From assembly GCA_965262425.1 (NCBI GenBank), contig OZ253536.1, positions 1,922,001 through 1,986,000 on the forward strand: a stretch of 64,000 nucleotides of DNA, in the 5' to 3' direction. Source of the DNA: CAZOZZ01 sp965262425. Its GTDB lineage: Bacteria; Acidobacteriota; Terriglobia; 20CM-2-55-15. Below the pieces are notes generated by a model that was not told where the DNA came from, did not search any database, and saw only the letters and a list, made by a program, of their open reading frames with translations. The translations under genes were made by a program, and so were the position numbers. Positions 6,916-16,086 of this stretch are shown one piece after another. Every line of letters begins with the position of its first letter. Within the stretch, counting starts at the first letter, position 1.

Positions 6916-7984
6916 GTGACTCCCGGATATCGTCGTAAGCGTCTCTGCTATTTTCTTCTGATCCCTTGCTTGATGGGTGGCCCGGGCGCCCTTGAAGCCG
7001 CGGCTCAGCGTTCCTCAGATCCGATTAATCTGGTAGCCACCCTCAACGTTTCACTCCTCGAATGGCAAGGCAGGACGGGGATTCTAGTGGAGGACGAGGC
7101 AGCATCAAGCGTTGTCGGTCAGTTTCTGGAGGAATCTCGAAACCTTCAGGACGTGTTTGAGAGGCAGGAATTGAGTCCGGGACAGCAAACTGTCCTTGTG
7201 AGAGGCCTGGTGTTTGAGTATCTCTACGAACTGATGAGGGGATCTGAAGCCATGGCGCTACTAGCAGTCAACGCTGGAGCTTATCCGAACGAGATCATCA
7301 GAGCATCCCTATATCCGATTCCGGTGTGGCGGCATCCTCAAATACAGGGAGTCAGAATCGTGAGCCTCGAGATGGTCGAGGCCCGAGCCGTGATGGATGT
7401 GCTGGCGAAGTTATGGGACGACGTGTGGGTGTACCTGGGCCGAGGGACCGGTTACGCGACCATTGCCTCCCAGCTGGTCGCCTCCATCATTTTTATGCCT
7501 CCTCCGCAGAATTTGTGGGCAGTCCAAAGGCCTGTGCGCACATAAGTAATTGAAACAAAGTACCTTATTCTTTTGTTCGACGGCGAATATTCCAGTACCC
7601 ACTTCGGTCGGACGCCTACACCCGGTGCCCGGAGCCCCCGCCGGAGGCCCCGTTCCCCATCGCCCACACCAGCCGACACCGCGGAGCGCAGCCGAGGGTC
7701 AAGGCCGGCGCAGCCGCCGAGCTTGCGAGGGAAGCCTTGAGGCTTGGCGAGCACCGTGGTCTCCTCAAGCGGCGATGGAAGACGGTTTTACCCACAAATT
7801 CTGCGGAAGACCCATTTTTATTAATGACGAGTTCAAGGGCGAAACAGATCGTAGTTTTGTTATGACCGAGGGTTCGTACACAGTTCGTGTAGAGTCGCGC
7901 CAGGGCGGAATCTGCGAGAGGGTTTTGACGATTCGAAAGAGCCGAACAGAAGCAATCAAGTGCAGGGAGCAGGACTTCAGATGA
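6916..7984 (+). pseudogene. Secreted hypothetical gene interrupted by a MITE
   Basis: The GTG at 6916 follows AAGGAGG. The frame starts with a signal peptide and runs through LGRGTGYATIASQLVASIIF to 7496, where a 317-bp element (7497-7813) begins. Removing the element plus one copy of the 8-bp duplication ATTTTTAT joins 7496 to 7822 in frame. The restored end is INDEFKGETDRSFV.. with GICERVLTIRKSRTE.. to the stop at 7984. The restored product is 247 residues and no family is recognised. As it stands the protein is truncated and ends in element-encoded residues at 7545. Confidence 0.8.
7497..7813 (+). mobile_element. 317-bp MITE, copy A, with 8-bp target duplication
   Basis: The ends are imperfect inverted repeats sharing TCCGCAGAATTTGTGGG: left end at 7502-7518, right end reading inward from about 7808. 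The element is flanked by the direct repeat ATTTTTAT at 7489-7496 and 7814-7821. A copy that reads identical throughout is at 52558-52874 with its own 8-bp duplication. It encodes no transposase; the weak ORFs inside are GC-driven. The 8-bp duplication and end sequence suggest mobilisation by an ISL3-type transposase, which is inference. Confidence 0.9.
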
Positions 7985-8041
7985 AATAGTCTGGGGTCAT
8001 TCGGCATGCAGGTTTCAGATTGTTCACGAAGGAGAAAAACA

Positions 8042-8743
8042 ATGAATAAACGCCGATGTCTCCGGTTGCTCATTCCAGCGCTTTTGCTCCCCGCGCTTCT
8101 TGTTCCGGCAGCTCAGCGGCCCGAGCGGGAGATCCGATTTGGCCGGGCCATCGAGCAATTTCTGGAACAGGACAAAACCAGTCCTCCGCCTGAGGAAGCG
8201 ATTCTCTTCATCGGAAGTAGCATCTTTCGACAGTGGACGGACCTTCGAGAGCAGATGTCACCGTTGCCAGTGTTCAACCGGGCATTTGGCGGCTCGCGAA
8301 CATGGGAAGTACTCCACTATGTGGACAGGATCGTGTTGCCCTACAAGCCAAGAATCATCGTCTACTACTGTGGCAGCAATGACGTGAATGCGGGTGCCGA
8401 CGCCAAGGAAATTTACGATAATTTTCGTGCCTTCTCCGAGAGCGTTGCCAACGAACTGCCGGCCACCCGGACCTTCTTCGTCTCGATCAACCGCGCGCCA
8501 CAGAAGAGGGATAGCTGGGATGTGGTCGACAAGGCCAATTCACTGATTCGGGAATACGCAGAAAAGAACCCGAAACTCGGTTATATCGACGTAAACACGG
8601 TGCTGTTCGATTCCGCGGGAAATCCTCGGATCGAGCTTTACCGTGATGACTTGCTGCACTTCCATCCGCCCGCGTACGTCGAATTTGCGAAAGTCGTTCG
8701 GCCAGTGATAGAGAAGGTGTGGAACGAGGGGCCTCAGCGGTAG
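8042..8743 (+). CDS. Secreted SGNH/GDSL-type hydrolase
   Basis: The ATG at 8042 follows GAAGGAG. The 233-residue product has a Sec signal peptide (about 24 residues). The SGNH blocks are all visible: GSS with catalytic Ser60 (block I), GG at 83-84 (block II), GSND with Asn113 (block III), and Asp203-L-L-His206 (block V). The family hydrolyses esters of lipids or acylated sugars. A periplasmic or secreted esterase is the likely role; the substrate is unknown. It lies 70 bases before the tricorn gene on the same strand. Confidence 0.8.
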   Translation: MNKRRCLRLLIPALLLPALLVPAAQRPEREIRFGRAIEQFLEQDKTSPPPEEAILFIGSSIFRQWTDLREQMSPLPVFNRAFGGSRTWEVLHYVDRIVLPYKPRIIVYYCGSNDVNAGADAKEIYDNFRAFSESVANELPATRTFFVSINRAPQKRDSWDVVDKANSLIREYAEKNPKLGYIDVNTVLFDSAGNPRIELYRDDLLHFHPPAYVEFAKVVRPVIEKVWNEGPQR

Positions 8744-8813
8744 ATTGGGGGAAGAGCCCATGCCCTAATTCGTTCTCCAACGTCCACAACGTCCATGATC
8801 CAGGAGACCGTCC

Positions 8814-11800
8814 ATGACATCCCAGACAATCCCGACCGCCCGTAAGCTCCCCCGTGTCGCATTCATCACGGTGCTGTTCGCCGCCACTCTGGCCCTCGGA
8901 GCCGACGTGGTCCAGGCTCAGGGTGCCCGCTTCCTTCACCAACCCGACGTCAACGCGACTCACGTGACATTCGTGCACGCCAACGATATCTGGCTGGTTG
9001 GCCGAAGCGGCGGAAGCGCGATCCGCCTGACGAGCTCGGAGGGCGCAGAGACCGACCCTCACTTCAGTCCCGACGGGCAATGGATCGCATTCAGCGGGCA
9101 GTACGGAGGAAATACCGACGTCTATGTGATTCCGGCGATGGGCGGGCAACCCGAGAGACTGACGTGGCATCCCGGTGAGGACGCGGTTCAGGGATGGACG
9201 CCGGATGGGGACGTCCTCTTCCGGTCGGGCCGGGAAGCGCATCCGACCCAGCTCTGGAAATTCTTTACCGTACCCCTCACCGGCGGATTGCCCCGCGCCA
9301 TGGGAGCCCAGGCATACGACGGCGAGATGAATGCGGATGGTTCGTGGCTCGCGTTCCAGGAAATCGGGCTCTGGGATCCGGAATGGCGGAACCACCGGAG
9401 TGGGCAAGCGCAGGCCGTTTCCCTCGTTTCGACCTCGACCTGGGAGCGGACCACGCCTCCGTGGGAGGTTGAACGGCACCTCGGGCCGGTATGGCTGGAC
9501 GACCGCGTGTACTACATGTCCGAACGGGATTACGCGGCCAACGTGTGGTCGTTCGATCCGGTCTCGGGTGCGGAGAAGCAGCACACCTTCCACGTCGACT
9601 TTGACGTGAAGAGCCTGGGCGCGGGCGACGGCGTCGTGGTCTACGAACAAGCCGGTTATCTGCACGAGCTGGATCCGACGACGGGCCGGACCCGCCAGCT
9701 CGAGATTCACGCAGCGGCCGATCAAAACTGGGCGCTCACACGCTGGGAGGACGTGGAGGCGAATCAGCTCCAGAATCCACGCCTTTCGCCGACGGGAAAG
9801 CGTGCGCTCTTCGAGTACCGGGGAGAGGTCCTCAGCGTCCCCGCCGAAGAAGGGTCGTGGCGAAACCTGACGCGAAGCCCGGGCGTGGCCGACCGCCACG
9901 CCGCCTGGTCGCCGGACGGTCAAAGCATCGCGTGGTTCAACGACGCGGAAGACGAATACGGGCTCGTGATCGCGAATCAGGACGGGTCGAACCAGCGCCG
10001 TTTCGAGATTCCCAACGCCACCTTCTACTTCGCCCCCCTATGGTCCCCCGACGGGACTCGCCTCGCATTCACCGACACCGACTACCGCGTTCTGGTGCTC
10101 GATGTCACGACAGAGGAGATCACCCACGTCGACACGGATCGGTTCGCTCACCCGGACCGCTCCATGAATCCGGTCTGGTCGCCAGACTCACGCTGGATCG
10201 CGTATTCGCGTCGACTCGACAGTCAGCTCCGGGCCGTGTTCGTCTACGACACCGAATCCGGCTCCACACGGCAGCTCACCGACGGTATGGCCGATGCGAT
10301 CTCGCCCGTGTGGGACGCTTCGGGTGATTATCTCTACTTCCTGGCGTCGACCGACTTCGGACTGAACACCGGCTGGTTGGACATGACATCGTTCGACCAT
10401 CCGATCACACGGGCTCTGTACGTGGCGATTTTACGAGCTGACGGTGTCTCGCCGTTCCTGCCGAAAAGCGACGAGGAGGAAGAGAAAAGCGGCGACGCCA
10501 CCGACACCGAAAGCGTTGAAGGCTCCGACGACGTGGAGGTCGTGATCGACTTCGACGGAATCGAAACCCGCATCGTGGATGCGCCCGGACTGCCCCTCCG
10601 GAACTACACCGTCTTGAGGGAAGGACCGGAAGGCTCGGTGTTTGTCGCCGAGACCATCGACAACCAGGATGCCGTCCTGCACAAGTACGTGCTCGAAGAC
10701 GCGGACGATGTGACCTTCCTCGAAGGATTTCAAACCGTGCAGGTATCGCACGACCGAAAGAAACTGCTGTACCGGAACGGATCGAACTGGAGCGTGGTGG
10801 ACGCGGCGGGAAAAGCCGCCGGAGATGACGGACGGCTCGATCTCGAGGACGTCCGTGTGCTGATCGAACCGCAGGCCGAGTGGAGTCAAATGCTCCGCGA
10901 CGGTTGGCGTTTCATGCGTGACTTCGTGTATGTCGACAACCAGCACGGCGCGCCATGGGACGACGTGTGGGGCTGGTATGCCGCATGGTTGCCCGACCTC
11001 CGACACCGCTCCGACTTCAACCAACTGCTCGACATGGTCTCGGGCGAAATCGCGGTCGGGCACTCCTACGTGCGCGGCGGCGACTATCCCGACCTCGACA
11101 ATCCACGGACCGGCCTGCTGGGCATCGATCTGGAGGAAACCGACGGCCTCTACCAGATCGCCCGGATCTACTCGGGTGAAGGCTGGACACCGGGCCTGAC
11201 GGGCCCGCTCTCGGTTCCGGGCATGAACGTGAACGAGGGCGACTATCTGCTCGCGATCGATGGCCAGGACGTCGGCACAGGCGTCAACCCGCTTCGGCTC
11301 CTGGAGGGCACCTCCGGGCGCACGATCACCGTAAAGGTCGCGACAAGCGAGTCCGGGTTGGACGCGCGCGACATCGTCGTCCGCCCGATCGGAAACGAAA
11401 ACCAGCTCCGGACCTGGGCGTGGGTCGCCGCCAACCAGCGCAGGGTCGACGAGATGAGCGGAGGACGCCTCGCATACGTCTGGCTCCCGAACACGGGCGG
11501 CGGCGGATACACCTATTTCAACCGCATGTACTTCGCCCAGCAGGATCGTGCGGGAGCCGTGATCGACGAGCGAAACAACGGAGGTGGGTCCGCCGCCGAC
11601 TACATCGTCGACGTGCTGGCACGGGAGCTGACCGGCTACTTTAACTCCAGGGCCGGAGACCACCGGCCGTTCACGCAGCCGATGGCCGGCCTGTGGGGAC
11701 CGAAGGTGATGGTGATCAACGAGCGAGCCGGGTCGGGGGGCGACCTGATGCCCTACCTGTTCCGATTCAAGGAAGTCGGACCGCTGGTGGGGACCCGGAC

Positions 11801-12089
11801 CTGGGGTGGCCTCGTTGGAACCTGGGACACACCCCCATTGATCGATGGCGGGCGATTCGTGGCTCCCCGTGGCGGTTTCTTCGACGTGAACGGCGAATGG
11901 GCCGTCGAGGCCGAAGGCATCTCACCCGACATCGAAGTGAGAAACAATCCCGCCGAGGTCCTGGCCGGTCATGACCCCCAGCTCGAAGCAGCGGTAGAAG
12001 AGGCACTGCGGCTGCTGGAGACAGAAGCGATTACCCTCCAGTCGGAGCCGGAAGCTCCAGTGCGCTACAGAAGGCCGGGAGGTCCATAA
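8814..12089 (+). CDS. Tricorn protease homologue (S41), exported
   Basis: This 1091-residue protein starts at an ATG behind CCAGGAGA and has a signal peptide ending VQAQGA. Residues ~40-560 contain repeated PD40/WD40-like blades (HFSPDGQWIAF, PLWSPDGTRLAFTD, PVWSPDSRWIAYS), giving the two propellers. An acidic linker (EEEEKSGDATDTE) follows. The C-terminal part has the tricorn core, a PDZ-like segment and the S41 protease domain. Catalytic candidates are His750 (VGHSY), Ser974 with Asp977 (AGSGGD) and Glu1034 (EGISPDIEV). Tricorn enzymes cut peptides released by other proteases; the signal peptide points to peptide turnover in the envelope. Confidence 0.88.
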   Translation: MTSQTIPTARKLPRVAFITVLFAATLALGADVVQAQGARFLHQPDVNATHVTFVHANDIWLVGRSGGSAIRLTSSEGAETDPHFSPDGQWIAFSGQYGGNTDVYVIPAMGGQPERLTWHPGEDAVQGWTPDGDVLFRSGREAHPTQLWKFFTVPLTGGLPRAMGAQAYDGEMNADGSWLAFQEIGLWDPEWRNHRSGQAQAVSLVSTSTWERTTPPWEVERHLGPVWLDDRVYYMSERDYAANVWSFDPVSGAEKQHTFHVDFDVKSLGAGDGVVVYEQAGYLHELDPTTGRTRQLEIHAAADQNWALTRWEDVEANQLQNPRLSPTGKRALFEYRGEVLSVPAEEGSWRNLTRSPGVADRHAAWSPDGQSIAWFNDAEDEYGLVIANQDGSNQRRFEIPNATFYFAPLWSPDGTRLAFTDTDYRVLVLDVTTEEITHVDTDRFAHPDRSMNPVWSPDSRWIAYSRRLDSQLRAVFVYDTESGSTRQLTDGMADAISPVWDASGDYLYFLASTDFGLNTGWLDMTSFDHPITRALYVAILRADGVSPFLPKSDEEEEKSGDATDTESVEGSDDVEVVIDFDGIETRIVDAPGLPLRNYTVLREGPEGSVFVAETIDNQDAVLHKYVLEDADDVTFLEGFQTVQVSHDRKKLLYRNGSNWSVVDAAGKAAGDDGRLDLEDVRVLIEPQAEWSQMLRDGWRFMRDFVYVDNQHGAPWDDVWGWYAAWLPDLRHRSDFNQLLDMVSGEIAVGHSYVRGGDYPDLDNPRTGLLGIDLEETDGLYQIARIYSGEGWTPGLTGPLSVPGMNVNEGDYLLAIDGQDVGTGVNPLRLLEGTSGRTITVKVATSESGLDARDIVVRPIGNENQLRTWAWVAANQRRVDEMSGGRLAYVWLPNTGGGGYTYFNRMYFAQQDRAGAVIDERNNGGGSAADYIVDVLARELTGYFNSRAGDHRPFTQPMAGLWGPKVMVINERAGSGGDLMPYLFRFKEVGPLVGTRTWGGLVGTWDTPPLIDGGRFVAPRGGFFDVNGEWAVEAEGISPDIEVRNNPAEVLAGHDPQLEAAVEEALRLLETEAITLQSEPEAPVRYRRPGGP

Positions 12090-12121
12090 ACCTCTCGTTT
12101 CAGGAATAAGGAAACGCGATC

Positions 12122-12364
12122 ATGCTCGTTGAACCAGACGCCAAGTTCTTACATGAACTGTTGGCGGACGACTTCATCTGGGTGCACAACCACGCCTCCA
12201 GCGTTTTAACCAAAGCACCGCTGCTGGAACGAGTCGAATCCCTCGGGTCCACCGGCCGATCCCGCGTGTCCATTCTATTCTTCGAAGATCGTTTGGATTG
12301 GACTCGTCCAGCCGAACGGCCCGGCGTTCCGCAGGAAGCGCCGATTTCGAACGAGGGCCAATGA
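12122..12364 (+). pseudogene. Truncated SnoaL/DUF4440-like (NTF2-fold) fragment
   Basis: The 80-residue frame contains AKFLHELLADDFIWVHNHAS and TKAPLLERVES, typical of the second helix and first strands of DUF4440/SnoaL-like proteins. The first helix is missing, and after about residue 48 the sequence stops resembling the family and runs toward the MFS start. A full family member needs about 120-140 residues. It is probably a decayed remnant, though an AAGGA site precedes the ATG and it may still be translated. Confidence 0.45.
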
Positions 12365-13698
12365 CCATGACGGCAATGCCCGTTCGAGCGGCGCGCTTGG
12401 TTCGGCGCTATTACGCCTACGCGGGCATCTACACGCTCGCAGCTTCAATCATCTGGGGCGTCAACACCTTGTTCTTGCTGGACGCCGGGCTCTCGATTGC
12501 CGAGGTCTTTATTGCCAACGCGGCATGGTCCGCCGGAACGATGATCTTCGAGATTCCGACGGGAGTCGTGGCCGACACCCTCGGTCGGCGGTTCTCCTTT
12601 CTGTTATCGGTAGTTGTTCTTGCCATCACCACTCTTCTGTATGTGGGTCTGGCCCAGGTGGGAGCGGGCCTGGCTGGATATGTGGTGGTGTCGGTGTTGA
12701 TCGGTCTCGGATTCACGTTCTATTCCGGCGCCACGGAGGCCTGGTTGGTCGACGGTCTGCGCTTTCACGGATATGACGGCGACCTGGACAGAGTGTTCAG
12801 TCGGGGTCAGGTCGTCAGCGGAACCGCCATGCTCATCGGCGCGGTCGTCGGCGGCGTGCTCGGTCAGATCCACCTGTCCATCCCGTTTCTCGTTCGGAGC
12901 GGGCTTCTGGGGATACTGTTCTTACTGGCCCACGTTGGAATGCACGACCTTGGATTCGTGCCGAAACAGGTGAAGATGCGCCATCTCCCGGGAGAGGCCA
13001 CCCGCATCGCACGGGCCGGTGTTCGTTTCGGATGGGGACACAGGTCGCTCCGTTTGCTCATGCTGGGCTCCACAGCTCAGATGGGTGTGTTCGCGTGGGC
13101 CTGGTACGCCTGGCAACCCTATTTTCTCGAGTTACTGGACCAGGACACGGTCTGGGTGGCGGGTGTGGTGGCCGCCCTGCTCGCCGCTTCGATGATGGTC
13201 GGCAATGGAATCGTCGAGATCGTCACCCGATGGTGTGGCCGGCGGACGACCTTGTTTCTATGGGCCGCGGCCGGCTTCTCGTTCGCCCTTGTCAGCGTGG
13301 GCGCGGTCACGGCCTTTTTTCCCGCGGTCGGACTGCTGTGTCTCGGGGGAGTCGCCATGGGAGTACAGAGACCGGTTCGCCAGGCGTTCGTCCATCAGAT
13401 CGTGCCTTCAGAGCAGAGGGCAACGGTGGTCTCCTTCGATTCGATGCTGTCGGGTGGCGGCGGCGTCCTTGGCCAGACGGGTCTCGGGGCTTTCTCCGGT
13501 GGGCAGGGCTTCTCGGCCGGGTACATCGTCGGGGGACTCGCAACTCTCATCGCGATCCCGTTCTTCGGCGTGCTTCGCCACGATCGTGACGAAGCGGATT
13601 TCTTCCAGGGCTCCAATCCAGACTTTGCCTGTGCCGCTCCCAGCGTACCGGCAGTCTCCCAGGTCGCCAGCGGTGTGACTCCCGAATCAACCCCCTAA
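12361..13698 (+). CDS. MFS transporter (drug-exporter-like)
   Basis: The ATG at 12361 gives 445 residues with about twelve hydrophobic segments. The loop after the second helix reads GVVADTLGRRFSF, the MFS motif A (GxxaDxxGRR). Both halves have the glycine-rich helices usual in the family (VLIGLGFTFYSGATEAWLVD is characteristic of MDR-type exporters). It is an inner-membrane secondary transporter; the substrate cannot be deduced. Its start overlaps the end of the SnoaL-like fragment, so it may once have been coupled to an intact gene. Confidence 0.8.
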   Translation: MTMTAMPVRAARLVRRYYAYAGIYTLAASIIWGVNTLFLLDAGLSIAEVFIANAAWSAGTMIFEIPTGVVADTLGRRFSFLLSVVVLAITTLLYVGLAQVGAGLAGYVVVSVLIGLGFTFYSGATEAWLVDGLRFHGYDGDLDRVFSRGQVVSGTAMLIGAVVGGVLGQIHLSIPFLVRSGLLGILFLLAHVGMHDLGFVPKQVKMRHLPGEATRIARAGVRFGWGHRSLRLLMLGSTAQMGVFAWAWYAWQPYFLELLDQDTVWVAGVVAALLAASMMVGNGIVEIVTRWCGRRTTLFLWAAAGFSFALVSVGAVTAFFPAVGLLCLGGVAMGVQRPVRQAFVHQIVPSEQRATVVSFDSMLSGGGGVLGQTGLGAFSGGQGFSAGYIVGGLATLIAIPFFGVLRHDRDEADFFQGSNPDFACAAPSVPAVSQVASGVTPESTP

Positions 13699-13770
13699 TT
13701 CGGACTCAAAAATGAGCTCGACGGTCGGGGAACTTGCCACAATTGTGCCTCCGTCCCCAAATTGGGACTC

Positions 13771-13787
13771 ACCGCTTTCGCAGTAGA
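13771..13787 (+). repeat. Internal piece of the 162-bp foldback MITE
   Basis: ACCGCTTTCGCAGTAGA matches exactly 17 bases near one end of both 162-bp MITE copies (15924-16085 and 27642-27803). Similarity stops at 13787. The adjoining MITE terminus is found in opposite orientation at 14615-14637, on the other side of the SDR gene. Confidence 0.6.
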
Positions 13788-13789
13788 GG

Positions 13790-14545
13790 TCACCCGCGGC
13801 CGACATAAGGCATCTTCGTTGCCATCACTGTGATGAACTGGACGTTGGCGTCCGGCGGGAGGCCCGCCATGAATACCACCGCGCGGGCTACGTCATCCAC
13901 GTCCATCCGGGGCTCAACAGCAACGGTTCCATTCGCTTGCGGAACACCCTCGTTCATCACCTCGGTCATCTCCGTGGCGGCGTTGCCGATGTCGATCTGG
14001 CCGCAGGCGATGTCGTACTTCCGCCCGTCCAGGGACGTGGATTTTGTAAGGCCGGTGATCGCGTGCTTGGTCGCCGTGTATGGCGCGGAATCGGGCCGGG
14101 GGGCGTGAGCGGATATGGATCCGTTGTTGATGATGCGGCCGCCCCGGGGGGCCTGGTTCTTCATGACCCTGAAAGCTTCCTGTGTGCACAGGAAGGCGCC
14201 GGTTAGATTGATGTCCACGACCTCTTTCCACTGCTCGTACGTCAGGTCCTCCAGAGGGATTGCCGGCGCGCCGACGCCCGCGTTGTTGAACAGCACATCC
14301 AGCCGCCCGAAGGCCTCTTTGGTCCGGTCAAAGAGCGCCCGGACCGAGTCCGGGTTCGCGACATCGGTGGGTACGGCCAGCGCGCTCGCTCCGGCCCCGG
14401 CTTCGGCACCCGTCGCATTCAGCGGGTCCCGGCGGCGGCCTGCCAGGACAACCGAATATCCTTCCCGCAACAACGCGAGTGCAGTCTGCCTGCCGATGCC
14501 GGATCCCGCCCCCGTAACGATGGCGACCTTTCGAGTTGAGCTCAA
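13790..14545 (-). CDS. Short-chain dehydrogenase/reductase (SDR)
   Basis: A 251-residue classical SDR. The nucleotide-binding motif VTGAGSGIGRQ is at 10-20, NNAGVG lies near 88, and the catalytic triad is in NNGSISA followed by YTATKHAI (Ser, Tyr, Lys). An Arg-rich AGRRRDPL after strand 2 suggests NADP(H) preference. The substrate is unknown. The gene is flanked by two halves of one MITE end in opposite orientations, which hints that the gene segment was inverted. Confidence 0.85.
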   Translation of the reverse strand: MSSTRKVAIVTGAGSGIGRQTALALLREGYSVVLAGRRRDPLNATGAEAGAGASALAVPTDVANPDSVRALFDRTKEAFGRLDVLFNNAGVGAPAIPLEDLTYEQWKEVVDINLTGAFLCTQEAFRVMKNQAPRGGRIINNGSISAHAPRPDSAPYTATKHAITGLTKSTSLDGRKYDIACGQIDIGNAATEMTEVMNEGVPQANGTVAVEPRMDVDDVARAVVFMAGLPPDANVQFITVMATKMPYVGRG

Positions 14546-14614
14546 TGATCCTACCTCCTGCTCCGGGGTACTAAACGGGCGGGCTGCCGATCAGATAGGC
14601 TTCCATGTCGCCCC

Positions 14615-14680
14615 AGGAGCCTGCACGGCAGAAGAGACCAGCGGTGCAAACAACTTGATAGGACCTCGCCGAGGCTCCTA
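14615..14680 (-). repeat. MITE terminus remnant
   Basis: Positions 14615-14637 match the terminal 23 bases of the 162-bp MITE with one mismatch (AGGAGCCTGCACGGCAG..). A terminal-like AGGCTCCTA follows at 14672-14680. The rest of the element is missing. The DUF1579-like gene ends inside the right part, so its last codons may derive from the element. Confidence 0.55.
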
Positions 14681-15214
14681 CGGGGTCTCTGCCAAACGCC
14701 GGTAGATCGCATGACCAAATGTATGCCATTGGTCGCCCTGCAAAACAGAATCCTCCACGGCGAGCCGGCTCTCGTCCAGCAAATGGTACACCGTTCGACC
14801 CTGCTCGGTCTCCGGCGTTCCCCAGAGTGTCGTTAAAGTAGCCTGCTCGGCATTTCCCTCGAGCGGCAGAACGATCCCCCGAGAATCAAACCAGGTCCCG
14901 TCGAACCTTCCTGCTTCGATCAGTCTATAGAAAGCCTGCGCCTTGAGAATCCGTTCTGTGCCATCAGCGTCCTGGATTCTGTTTTCGAAGGTCAGACGCA
15001 CGAATTGCTGATCGAGTACCCATTCCCACTCCATGCTGAATTCTGCATCGGCCCCAAAGAGTGTTCCACGCCCTTCCCATGCACCGATGAATTGATCGAT
15101 TACCGGGAATTCTTGCGCCAGAGCCTGCTGTGTACATAGGGGGGCCAGCAGGATGACCAGGAGGGTAATAGCCAGGCTTCTACAAGTGGATACGCCAGAG
15201 CGACGCACATTCAT
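14678..15214 (-). CDS. Secreted DUF1579-like protein
   Basis: The ATG at 15214 follows GGGAGGAAGCC. The 178-residue product has a clear signal peptide (ITLLVILLAPLCTQQALAQ). The mature part FIGAWEGRGTLFG.. EWEWVLDQQFVRLTF.. alternates strands like the DUF1579/lipocalin-like barrel family, which may bind small hydrophobic ligands. No catalytic motif is seen. The last residues (AIYRRLAETP) lie over the MITE remnant at 14615-14680. Confidence 0.6.
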   Translation of the reverse strand: MNVRRSGVSTCRSLAITLLVILLAPLCTQQALAQEFPVIDQFIGAWEGRGTLFGADAEFSMEWEWVLDQQFVRLTFENRIQDADGTERILKAQAFYRLIEAGRFDGTWFDSRGIVLPLEGNAEQATLTTLWGTPETEQGRTVYHLLDESRLAVEDSVLQGDQWHTFGHAIYRRLAETP

Positions 15215-15331
15215 GGCTTCCTCCCATTGCGACCGCTGCTGAACACCTGACAATTTTTTGGATTCTACCGCCGGTCCCCAGTTGTGGGCCGCAACCTGAA
15301 CTTCAAAAACCACCAATTGGCCGAAATAGAG

Positions 15332-15748
15332 TCAGCGTTCATGGACGAGCGTCTTGACGCCATCTTCGAAGACGACCTCGATCTTGCTGCCGGCTTTGAC
15401 AATCGTCGTCACGCCGACTCCGAAACGGAGGTGATCCATAACGTCACCCTGGGCGAAAGTCTCCTCAGGGGAATAACGTTTTGCCTGCGACACGTCTTGC
15501 CCGATCAGGAGCTTTTCGTACTGGCTCACTCGCGGCTTTCGTGCTCGAGGTGCGCCCGAAGCAGCCTTAGTCTTGCGTGCTTTTTTGGGGGCCTTGCCAG
15601 GCTCGTAAGGTTTGTATTTGTGTTGTTTCTTGCAGGTGTTGCAATTCACTCGCGCTGGAGTGTCGTCGACCATGGCCTCGATCGTGTGCGCTAAGATAAG
15701 TTTGCAGGTACCACACCAACTATCAACATCATCGCCTGACTTTAACAT
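15332..15748 (-). CDS. Small CxxC zinc-ribbon-like protein with Lys/Arg linker
   Basis: The ATG at 15748 follows TAAGGAG. In the 138 residues, CGTC (12-15) and CNTC (36-39) form a four-Cys zinc-ribbon pattern. A very basic segment (GKAPKKARKTKAASGAPRAR) follows, then a C-terminal domain (GDVMDHLRFGVGVTTIV.. EVVFEDGVKTLVH) that reads like a small beta domain seen in CarD/KOW-type sequences. The basic linker suggests nucleic-acid binding. The role is unknown. Confidence 0.6.
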   Translation of the reverse strand: MLKSGDDVDSWCGTCKLILAHTIEAMVDDTPARVNCNTCKKQHKYKPYEPGKAPKKARKTKAASGAPRARKPRVSQYEKLLIGQDVSQAKRYSPEETFAQGDVMDHLRFGVGVTTIVKAGSKIEVVFEDGVKTLVHER

Positions 15749-15923
15749 CGTGTCTCCTTATTTCAGCTCACTGGACCCTCCCGCGTCGAGGGTCTCTTAC
15801 ATTATGCCCGACTGCGAGCGTCCGTGGTCGAACCGAATGCTTTAACGTTCTGTTTGTTCTCAAACGCAGAAGGCGGGTAGTATCGACATTGGCCGGGGAA
15901 TCGAATTCGAAGGACGAAGACCC

Positions 15924-16085
15924 AGGAGCCTGCGCGGCAGAAGGAATCGTAACGAGAAAGTGGAGAATCGAGGCCAGATTTTTCCGATTTTGAGGCGAAT
16001 AGTGGTTCTATTCAACGAAAAATCGGGGAAATATGGACCGATTATACCGCTTTCGCAGTAGATTCCTTCTGCCGCGCAGGCTCCT
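15924..16085 (+). mobile_element. 162-bp foldback MITE, copy 1
   Basis: Starts AGGAGCCTGCGCGGCAG.. and ends with its inverted repeat ..GCGCAGGCTCCT; about 25 bases of terminal inverted repeat are perfect. The interior folds back further: GATTTTTCCGATTTT and GAATAG pair with CTATTC and AAAAATCGGGG. A second 162-bp copy, about 90% identical, lies inverted at 27642-27803. No coding capacity. Copy 2 is flanked by TA on both sides; here the left flank is CA and the right is TA. The right TA is also the insertion point of the neighbouring IS630 element. Confidence 0.85.
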
Positions 16086-16086
16086 A

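Noticed and set aside
7550..7800. ORF inside the 317-bp MITE
   Set aside because: Pro/Arg-rich translation with no start signal; its apparent conservation comes only from the two DNA copies being identical.
8487..9923. A 478-residue minus-strand frame over the SGNH and tricorn genes
   Set aside because: It crosses two well-supported plus-strand genes and has no recognisable domain.
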